A stretch of DNA of 30,971 bases from an uncultured Lachnospiraceae bacterium (lineage in GTDB: Bacteria; Bacillota; Clostridia; Lachnospirales; Lachnospiraceae). Below are positions 24,971 to 30,971 of this stretch, piece by piece. The notes beneath the pieces are model-generated. The model worked only from the letters and a program-made list of their open reading frames with translations. It was not told the origin of the DNA and did no database searches. Where the stretch lies: the NCBI GenBank assembly GCA_910579085.1, contig CAJTRU010000040.1, positions 1-30,971 on the forward strand. The letters are read 5' to 3'. Position 1 is the stretch's first letter. Each line of letters begins with the position of its first letter. The translations under genes were made by a program, and so were the position numbers.

Positions 24971-27316
24971 ATGGAAAAATACTTTCTTATTGCATATTCA
25001 AATATACGTAAGGTAAAATGGCAGACCATAGCAACAGTTGTCCTTGTGTTTTTTGCAGCATTGATGTTAAATTTATGGCTGATGCTGTCTATGGATTATA
25101 AACGCAATTTTGACCGTTACCATGATAAATTAAATGCAGGCCATATTACCCTTTCTATAAGAAGCAGCAGCCCGGATGTAAAGCAGTTTGTTTCAGAAAC
25201 ACTTGAAAAAGACAGCCGTACAGCAGAATATGGCATAAAAGATGCAATGGCAGCAAGTGGTTCATTTGATTACAATGGTGGAAACATTAGCACAGAATTA
25301 ATATTTTTTAATAAAGAAGAAGCAAAAAAGCATAAAATAGAAAAAATTGAAATTTTAGAAGAGGGCAGCCAGAAAAGCGGGATATACCTTCCTGTAATTT
25401 ATTCTACAGACAAAAATATAAAAATAGGGAAAACTATAAATCTTAAAATTGGCAATAAGACAATAGATTATACTATATGTGGTTTTACAAATAGTGTAAT
25501 GGCAGGTTCACACAATTGTGGATTTTTTGCAATATTGCTTACAGAAGATAAGTATAAGGAGCTGGAAGAGAAGGGATATGCCGAAAAATCTTATTTTGTC
25601 CCAGCCAGAATGAAAGATAAATTTGGCAGTGAAGAGTTTGAGGCAGACATGAAAGACCAGCTTTCTAAAGCTTTTCCAAAGATATATGCTGCAAGTAATT
25701 CATATGCACTTATATCCTCTTCACGTTATATTTCGCAGATGATATGTTCAGAAATTATAAGTGCAATGGCTTTTTTTATAACTATTATTGTACTTGTGGT
25801 TATATCTTCAAATGTGACAAACTATATACAAGAAAACATGAAGAATATAGGTGTGCTGAAAGCAGAAGGGTACATAAGCAGGCAGATAGTATTCTCACTT
25901 CTGGTACAATTCTTTGGGATTACATTTATAACTGCAATTGCCGGTGCAGGCTTTTCATACAGCCTTTTTCCTGCAATAAACACAATGATGGTTTCACAGA
26001 CAGGTATTCCATATAAAACCAAGTTTCTGCCTTTGCCGTTTATTCTGGCAGTTGCCTTTATTTCTGGAACTGTATTGGTTGTTGTGTGGTTTTCATCACG
26101 CAGGATAAAAAGAATAGACCCAGTTGTTGCAATACGGCAGGGCATACAGACACATAACTTTAAACGTAACCATATACCGCTTGAGACAACAAACTTACCC
26201 TTACATCTTGCACTTGCAATTAAAACAACTTTTGCAGGAATTAAACAGAATATTATAATATGCATTACAATGCTTGTACTTTCACTTATCCTGGTATTTT
26301 CAGGCCTGATGGCAACTAATATGATTATTGATATGGAACCGTTTATTAATATGATTGTTGGGGAAACAGCAGACTCATCTATTAATATAAAATCCAGTTA
26401 CAGGGAAAAGTTTATGAAGATAATGGAAGAAAACAGCAATGTGCAAAAAGTTTATCTTTATAATTCACTTTATGTACAACATAAAGAGGGAAGTGTTTTA
26501 ATGGCATCAATATCAGATGATTTTTCAAAAGTTAACAACCAGGATGTATGCATAGAAGGAAGGTTTCCAAAATATGATAATGAAATAGCAATTGGTGTAA
26601 AATATGCCAGAGAAAAGGAATTAAAGACAGGTGATGTAATTATATTTGCAGCAGATGGAAAAGAAGCAGAATATATTATTTCGGGATTTACACAGATTTC
26701 AAACAATCTTGGAAAAGACTGCCTTTTATCCAGTGATGGTTACAGGCGGATGGGTGTGTTACAAGAGGAAAACTATTATATTAACCTGGAAGAAGATACA
26801 GACATTGATAAATTTAATAAAGATACATCAAAGAAGCTTGGTGATGGTATGGTATCATCTGTAAATATATCTGCTGTAGTGCAAGGTACAGGTAAAGTTT
26901 ATGTTACGCTTATAACAATTATTGTAGCAGGTATTATTGTATTAAGCTTAATAGTAGTTATATTTGTAATGTATCTTCTTGTCAGGACAATGCTTAACAG
27001 TAAACAAAAAGACTATGGAATTATGAAGGCTATGGGATATACAACAGGACAGCTTATGTTACAGACAGCCGCCAGTTTTATGCCAGCAGTAATAATTTCA
27101 ACAATTATAGGAATTGCTATAAGTTCAATATTTATAAACCCTCTTGTGGCATTGTTCTTAAATGGGATAGGGATAGTAAAATGTACATTTAAAGTTTCAC
27201 TAGTATTTAATATAACAGCAGGTGCAGGATTAGTATTATTTACATTTTTGGCAGCATGTTTACTATCATTTAAAATCAGGAAAAATACACCAAGGGCACT
27301 TATGTCAGGGGAGTAA
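24971..27316 (+). CDS. FtsX-like ABC transporter permease
   Basis: The 781-residue protein starts at ATG 24971, with GGGGTGG in the end of the ATPase gene; earlier in-frame starts lie within that gene. It has one N-terminal membrane helix (about 19-40), an extracytoplasmic domain (about 41-250), three helices with FtsX character (about 258-365), a second half beginning with a helix near 420-440, another external domain (about 445-635) and three more helices (about 645-770). This two-FtsX-domain layout suits MacB-like exporters or peptide-resistance transporters. It differs from BceB, which has ten helices and one large loop. The substrate is unknown; control by the two-component system upstream suggests envelope defence. 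Confidence 0.9.
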   Translation: MEKYFLIAYSNIRKVKWQTIATVVLVFFAALMLNLWLMLSMDYKRNFDRYHDKLNAGHITLSIRSSSPDVKQFVSETLEKDSRTAEYGIKDAMAASGSFDYNGGNISTELIFFNKEEAKKHKIEKIEILEEGSQKSGIYLPVIYSTDKNIKIGKTINLKIGNKTIDYTICGFTNSVMAGSHNCGFFAILLTEDKYKELEEKGYAEKSYFVPARMKDKFGSEEFEADMKDQLSKAFPKIYAASNSYALISSSRYISQMICSEIISAMAFFITIIVLVVISSNVTNYIQENMKNIGVLKAEGYISRQIVFSLLVQFFGITFITAIAGAGFSYSLFPAINTMMVSQTGIPYKTKFLPLPFILAVAFISGTVLVVVWFSSRRIKRIDPVVAIRQGIQTHNFKRNHIPLETTNLPLHLALAIKTTFAGIKQNIIICITMLVLSLILVFSGLMATNMIIDMEPFINMIVGETADSSINIKSSYREKFMKIMEENSNVQKVYLYNSLYVQHKEGSVLMASISDDFSKVNNQDVCIEGRFPKYDNEIAIGVKYAREKELKTGDVIIFAADGKEAEYIISGFTQISNNLGKDCLLSSDGYRRMGVLQEENYYINLEEDTDIDKFNKDTSKKLGDGMVSSVNISAVVQGTGKVYVTLITIIVAGIIVLSLIVVIFVMYLLVRTMLNSKQKDYGIMKAMGYTTGQLMLQTAASFMPAVIISTIIGIAISSIFINPLVALFLNGIGIVKCTFKVSLVFNITAGAGLVLFTFLAACLLSFKIRKNTPRALMSGE

Positions 27317-27695
27317 AGGATTTTACAAAATGCACCATAAGTTAAAAATATAAAAGGCTTCTTAATCAAAGTAAATAAAAAATTATACAGGCAAAAAGTG
27401 AAACATACAATTTTAGCATTGACGTAATTTTTTAATTTGATAACATCTGGTCAGGGCAGTCTTCTGTGTTATTTAGTGCAATTTTAAAGGCTAAAGGAAT
27501 ACAATACCGTTCAAAGTAAACAAAAAACCTAATATTGTTTAATTACTGGCAACAGTTTATCCTGGCAGATAAGCTGCTGCCTTTTTATTACAAAAAATAT
27601 CATATTATTATAGAAAAAATGTATTATATATTTATTGTATTAAGCGGGTATATTATCTTTTAATCATTTACTATAATTAAAGAGGTACTTCCAGC
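27317..27695. other. Intergenic region with a possible small transcript
   Basis: No gene is visible between the permease stop and the marR promoter. TTGACG (27419-27424) and TAACAT (27441-27446) are 16 bp apart, and a terminator-like hairpin with a T-run ends at 27586. Together they could define an RNA of about 130 nt (roughly 27453-27586). The rest is AT-rich and shows no repeat. The call is tentative. Confidence 0.25.
27564..27586 (+). terminator. Rho-independent terminator
   Basis: GGCAG (27564-27568) pairs with CTGCC (27577-27581) and is followed at once by TTTTT. It may end read-through from the ABC transporter operon, about 250 bases upstream, or a separate small RNA. Confidence 0.55.
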
Positions 27696-27724
27696 TTGAC
27701 ATATAACTTTAAATTCTATATAAT
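27696..27724 (+). promoter_or_regulatory. Near-consensus promoter of marR
   Basis: TTGACA (27696-27701) and TATAAT (27719-27724) match the vegetative consensus exactly with a 17-bp spacer, placing a start near 27731, about 58 bases before the ATG of the MarR gene. Such a strong promoter usually needs a repressor. Confidence 0.85.
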
Positions 27725-27750
27725 AGAATAAAATATGTTCACTATAGAAC
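27713..27750 (+). promoter_or_regulatory. Palindromic operator candidates at the marR promoter
   Basis: ATTCTAT-ATA-ATAGAAT (27713-27729) is a perfect 7-bp-arm palindrome that spans the -10 box. A second palindrome, GTTC-ACTATA-GAAC (27737-27750), follows across the transcribed start and shares the TATAGAA motif. MarR dimers bind palindromes of this size, so autorepression by the gene product is likely. Confidence 0.6.
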
Positions 27751-27788
27751 TGTTCAAAAGTGGAGAAAGCAGAATGTGAGGTGGTTGT

Positions 27789-28235
27789 ATGGATGACCAT
27801 TTGGAGCTGCTTTTAAATGGCCAGCTATATAAAAAGCTAAACGAGGTGGTTTATAAACCTGTTACGAATGATTATGGCCTTAGTATGTTTGATATTAAGC
27901 TGCTTTTGTTTTTAAAGGAGCATGACAGGTATGATACAGCAAGGGACATTGTGGAAATCCATTACCTTACAAAGTCATATGTGTCTAAAGCGATTGATGC
28001 ACTTATAATTAAGGGGTATTTAAGAAGGAAACCAGATATGCATGACAGAAGATGTATACATCTGGAACTCCAGGAGAAGGCATATCCTGTAATTGATTAT
28101 GTTAAGATAAAGCAGAAAGAGCTTATTGAAATTATATTTAATGGCATGACTGATGAAGAAAGACGTATAATAAGGGGGATTGCAGAGAAAATTAGTAGTA
28201 ATATTGCGGAGGTATTAGAGACATCCTCGAGATGA
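27789..28235 (+). CDS. MarR-family transcriptional regulator
   Basis: The 148-residue protein has the MarR winged-helix layout: an N-terminal dimer helix, FDIKLLLFLKEH, the helix-turn-helix DTARDIVEIHYLTKSYVSKAIDALIIKGYL, the wing RRKPDMHDRRCIHLEL with the conserved DRR, and a C-terminal dimer helix (TDEERRIIRGIAEKISSNI). It probably represses its own promoter, which overlaps a palindrome. It lies 51 bp before citrate synthase in the same direction with no terminator between them, so it may also control that gene. The ligand cannot be inferred. A GAGGTGG-type site precedes the ATG. Confidence 0.9.
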   Translation: MDDHLELLLNGQLYKKLNEVVYKPVTNDYGLSMFDIKLLLFLKEHDRYDTARDIVEIHYLTKSYVSKAIDALIIKGYLRRKPDMHDRRCIHLELQEKAYPVIDYVKIKQKELIEIIFNGMTDEERRIIRGIAEKISSNIAEVLETSSR

Positions 28236-28286
28236 GCGGGATTATGTTAAAATACCTGTAAACAGTTTTGGAAAGGAGATATTAAT

Positions 28287-29732
28287 ATGCAGGAAGAGAT
28301 TAAGGTTGATGATTTTGGAAGACTTATGGAGGATTATACAGGCAAATATATACAGATGTGTATAGATAATAATTCCATTGATGCGAAGCTGTTTGATGAG
28401 TATGGTGTGAAGCGTGGTCTCAGGGATAAAAACGGGAAGGGAGTTTTATCAGGAATAACTAATATTTCACTGATTAAAGCAACTGATATGGCAGACGGGC
28501 ATGTTGTGCCATGTGAGGGACAGCTTTTCTACAGAGGTTATAATATATATGACCTGGTTAATGGCTTCCGCAAGGATGGAAGGTTTGGTTTTGAAGAAAC
28601 GGCGCACCTGCTTCTGTTTGGTGATTTGCCAGATAAAATGCAGCTTGAAGAGTTCCAGAAAGTCCTTGCTAAAAACAGAAGGCTTCCTACTAACTTTGTA
28701 AGGGACGTTATTATGAAAGCACCAAGCAAGGATATTATGAATTCACTGACAAAAAGTGTGCTCACACTTTCTTCTTATGATGATGAAATATCTGATAATT
28801 CACTTGAAAATGTTATGAAGCAATGTATTATGCTTATCAGCGTATTCCCTATGCTTGCAGTTTATGGCTACCATGCATATAACCACTATGAATGTGATGA
28901 AAGTTTCTATATACACAGGCCTTCAGACGGGCTTTCAGCAGCAGAAAATATCTTAAGGATGTTAAGGCCTGACAAAAAGTATACAGATATTGAAGCAAAA
29001 GTGCTTGACCTTGCACTTGTACTCCATATGGAGCATGGTGGAGGAAACAATTCTACATTTACTACAAGGGTAGTAACTTCTGCTGGTTCTGATACTTATT
29101 CTGTAATAGCAGCTGCATTATCATCATTAAAAGGCCCTAAGCATGGTGGTGCTAATATTAAAGTAGTAGAAATGATGCAGGATTTAAAGGAACATGTACC
29201 TGATACAAGTGATGAAGAACAGGTAAGGGCATATCTGCGCAAACTGGTCAGACGTGAGGCGTTTGACAGGCGTGGGCTTATATATGGAATGGGACATGCG
29301 GTATATTCTATTTCAGACCCTAGGGCGCTTGCATTTAAAAAGTTTGTTGAAATGCTTGCTAATGAAAAGCACCAGAAGAAGGAATTTGAACTTTATTCTA
29401 TGGTAGAACGTATAGCACCTGAAATAATTGGTGAAGAATGTGCAATATATAAAGGGGTAAGCGCAAATGTGGACTTTTACAGTGGTTTTGTCTACAATAT
29501 GCTTGGAATACCTATGGAACTTTTTACACCTATATTTGCAATGGCACGTATAGTAGGCTGGAGTGCACACCGTATAGAAGAACTTATAAATGTGGATAAA
29601 ATAATAAGGCCAGCATACCAGAGCATTATGGTGCCAAAAGTTTATGAGTCATTAAAAGAGCGTTCAACTCCAAAGATTGATACAAATTATTTGAAAGAAT
29701 TACAATTATCTATGAAAGAAGAAAGCTGTTAA
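28287..29732 (+). CDS. gltA: Citrate synthase
   Basis: The 481-residue protein condenses oxaloacetate and acetyl-CoA to citrate in the cytoplasm. Catalytic residues by family pattern are H286 in GPKHGGAN, H337 in GMGHAVYSISDPRA and D396 in NVDFYSGFVY; the substrate-binding LHMEHGGGNNSTF (H250) is also intact. The spacing of H250 and H286 equals that of the DHEGGN and GPLHG histidines in pig citrate synthase. The N-terminus is longer than in the small type, typical of Clostridia. GGAAAGGAGA precedes the ATG. No aconitase or isocitrate dehydrogenase gene is adjacent, so the usual glutamate-synthesis cluster is not kept here. The MarR gene upstream may regulate it. Confidence 0.95.
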   Translation: MQEEIKVDDFGRLMEDYTGKYIQMCIDNNSIDAKLFDEYGVKRGLRDKNGKGVLSGITNISLIKATDMADGHVVPCEGQLFYRGYNIYDLVNGFRKDGRFGFEETAHLLLFGDLPDKMQLEEFQKVLAKNRRLPTNFVRDVIMKAPSKDIMNSLTKSVLTLSSYDDEISDNSLENVMKQCIMLISVFPMLAVYGYHAYNHYECDESFYIHRPSDGLSAAENILRMLRPDKKYTDIEAKVLDLALVLHMEHGGGNNSTFTTRVVTSAGSDTYSVIAAALSSLKGPKHGGANIKVVEMMQDLKEHVPDTSDEEQVRAYLRKLVRREAFDRRGLIYGMGHAVYSISDPRALAFKKFVEMLANEKHQKKEFELYSMVERIAPEIIGEECAIYKGVSANVDFYSGFVYNMLGIPMELFTPIFAMARIVGWSAHRIEELINVDKIIRPAYQSIMVPKVYESLKERSTPKIDTNYLKELQLSMKEESC

Positions 29733-29780
29733 TATTATTCTTTGGATTTCAAATTGAAATTGCAGCAGCATGGAGGCAGA

Positions 29781-30635
29781 ATGGCGCAAATCATACCAAA
29801 GCGCAAGATAAAAGACAGCGTATTCACAAATCTGTTTCAAGATAAGAAATATCTGCTCCGTTTGTATAAGACACTTCATCCAGAAGACAGGGATGTTACA
29901 GAAGATGATATAAAAGATGTTACTATTAAGCATATATTAGTGGATGCAGACTACAATGACCTTGGATTTTCTGTTGGTGGCAGACTTGTCATACTGGTTG
30001 AGAGCCAGTCAACATGGACGTTGAATATAATAATACGTGCGCTGATGTATCTTATACAGACATATCATGATTTTTTTAAACGTACAAAGCAAAATCTGTA
30101 TGGTTATAAAAAAGTGGATATGCCAAAACCTGAATTATATGTGATATTTACAGGTGAAAAACCGAAGAACCCGCCTGGCACTATATCACTCTCAAAAGAC
30201 TTTTTTAATGGTGAAAAGATATCAGTAGATGCAGAAATGAAAGTCCTGTACCAGGAGGATGAAAACAATATTATTGGGCAGTATATTATTTTCTGTAAGG
30301 TGTATAATGCACAGCGGAGGGAATATGGGCAGACAAAAAAGGCAATAACAGAAACTATCCGTATTTGCAAAGACAGAAACGTGTTAAAAGAGTATCTGGA
30401 AGACAGGGAACAAGAGGTGGTGGATATTATGATGACATTATTTGATGATGAGCAGATATTAGAAGCATATGCAAAGGATATTGATGATAATGTTACTTAT
30501 AGAGAAGCAAGAAAGACAGCCGAAAGAATGATAAGAAAGGGAAAAATGACATTGGAAGAAATTGCAGGCTATATTCCAGCATTATCACTTGATGAATTAA
30601 AGGAAATTGAAGCCAGGGTTATGCAGTTAACATAA
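29781..30635 (+). CDS. Rpn-like PD-(D/E)XK nuclease family protein
   Basis: The 284-residue protein begins KRKIKDSVFTNLFQDKKYLLRLY, as in the Rpn/YhgA-like recombination-promoting nuclease and transposase_31 group, many of which lie scattered in Lachnospiraceae genomes. A PD-(D/E)XK-like core is visible: D60 in DYNDLGF, then E74-x-Q76 in LVILVESQST, followed by the helix NIIIRALMYLIQTY. The C-terminus has a short helical repeat region (MIRKGKMTLEEIAGYI) common in the family. ATG 29781 is chosen because TGGAGG lies 5 bases upstream; a TTG at 29742 lacks a site. The natural role is unsettled. It lies next to the palindromic element arm at 30880. Confidence 0.82.
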   Translation: MAQIIPKRKIKDSVFTNLFQDKKYLLRLYKTLHPEDRDVTEDDIKDVTIKHILVDADYNDLGFSVGGRLVILVESQSTWTLNIIIRALMYLIQTYHDFFKRTKQNLYGYKKVDMPKPELYVIFTGEKPKNPPGTISLSKDFFNGEKISVDAEMKVLYQEDENNIIGQYIIFCKVYNAQRREYGQTKKAITETIRICKDRNVLKEYLEDREQEVVDIMMTLFDDEQILEAYAKDIDDNVTYREARKTAERMIRKGKMTLEEIAGYIPALSLDELKEIEARVMQLT

Positions 30636-30791
30636 TTGAAAAACAGATTTTCATTTCCAGTTTGCAAAGCTGTAAAGTGAGTGAAACACCAGCAATTACA
30701 GGTAGAAATATGCACTATATTTTAAGCTTTATGCAGTAGGAACATTTATCTGGAAAGAGAGAAAAAAATTTAATATAAAAATAACATCAAA

Positions 30792-30839
30792 AGGCATATG
30801 GGGCAGCAAATTAAAAAGCTGGCTAAAACCCATATGCCT
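30792..30839. other. Two-tier hairpin after the Rpn-like gene
   Basis: AGGCATATGGG (30792-30802) is perfectly complementary to CCCATATGCCT (30829-30839), and CAGC (30804-30807) can pair with GCTG (30818-30821) inside the loop. No T-run follows. It could stop transcription in either direction, or be part of the adjacent repeat region. The rest of 30636-30880 shows no gene. Confidence 0.5.
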
Positions 30840-30879
30840 GTTTACTTTACATAAGGCATAACATAATTCTGCTTATTAT

Positions 30880-30971
30880 ATAAGATAATTTCTAGTTATC
30901 TTGTGTTGTTGTAAAACGGACGGTTTTTAGTGCCAGAGCCACAATATTCCGTACAGGGGCACGCTTGCGCT
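30880..30971. repeat. Left arm of a dispersed palindromic element (cut by window end)
   Basis: The segment matches the reverse complement of 37-128 almost throughout and the left arm at 11640-11700 over its last 60 bases (ACGGACGGTTTTTAGTGCCA, TATTCCGTACAGGGGCACGC). By analogy with unit 1 at 11620, the body of the element continues beyond the window. Confidence 0.8.

Noticed and set aside
1..30971. Composite transposon bounded by the inverted arms at the window ends
   Set aside because: The same arms occur inside the window in left-right units, there is no transposase, and the enclosed genes are mostly housekeeping, so each end is better read as part of a separate short element.
1..30971. 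CRISPR array, tRNA or rRNA genes
   Set aside because: No regularly spaced repeats with unique spacers, no tRNA-like cloverleaf segments and no rRNA segments were seen.

Overview
The window looks like chromosomal DNA of a low-GC, anaerobic, motile or chemosensory Firmicute, most likely a Lachnospiraceae-type gut Clostridium (Roseburia/Eubacterium/Butyrivibrio-like). This rests on AT-rich DNA, strong AGGAGG ribosome binding sites, TTG starts, GHKL/LytTR and OmpR-type two-component systems, a very large soluble hybrid kinase, a secreted serpin and a chemotaxis gene block. The genus cannot be fixed from the sequence alone. There are no rRNA or tRNA genes, no CRISPR array, and no intact transposase or phage gene.

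Layout. 1-130: end of a dispersed palindromic repeat. 231-5244: a divergent histidyl-tRNA synthetase, a secreted serpin with an Ig-like N-terminal domain, a DUF308 membrane protein and two SAM-dependent methyltransferases. 5244-7263: an Agr-like LytTR response regulator and GHKL kinase. 7416-7871: a small coiled-coil protein behind a possible motility-sigma promoter. 7941-11531 (minus strand): a 1050-residue hybrid histidine kinase and a YbjQ-family protein. 11532-12912: 1.4 kb without a gene, filled by two copies of a nested inverted-repeat element. 12913-13500: a DUF4291 protein. 13792-16016: cell-wall amidase, RdgB-type nucleotide pyrophosphatase and YfcE-type phosphoesterase. 16188-20916: cheR, cheB, a CheY-like receiver and cheA, separated by hairpin-rich spacers. 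21073-21996: serine acetyltransferase. 22129-27316: OmpR-type regulator, histidine kinase, and a MacB/Bce-like ABC ATPase and permease. 27789-29732: MarR regulator and citrate synthase. 29781-30635: Rpn-like PD-(D/E)XK protein. 30880-30971: start of another copy of the dispersed repeat.

How the parts may work together. The regulator/kinase pair at 22129-24083 probably controls the ABC transporter that follows: five TAAGGAT-like heptamers spaced 10-11 bp apart lie upstream of and across the -35 of that operon's promoter. The MarR gene has a near-consensus promoter whose -10 lies inside a palindrome, which suggests autoregulation and possibly control of citrate synthase. The che genes form a sensory core without a cheW or receptor gene in view.

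The most unusual material is non-coding: the nested palindromic element family (two full units plus two partial ones, each with about 100-bp arms, and in the full units a 255-282 bp module bounded by 19-20 bp terminal inverted repeats), and a perfect 12-bp inverted repeat covering both the -35 region and the Shine-Dalgarno of the hisS-like gene.
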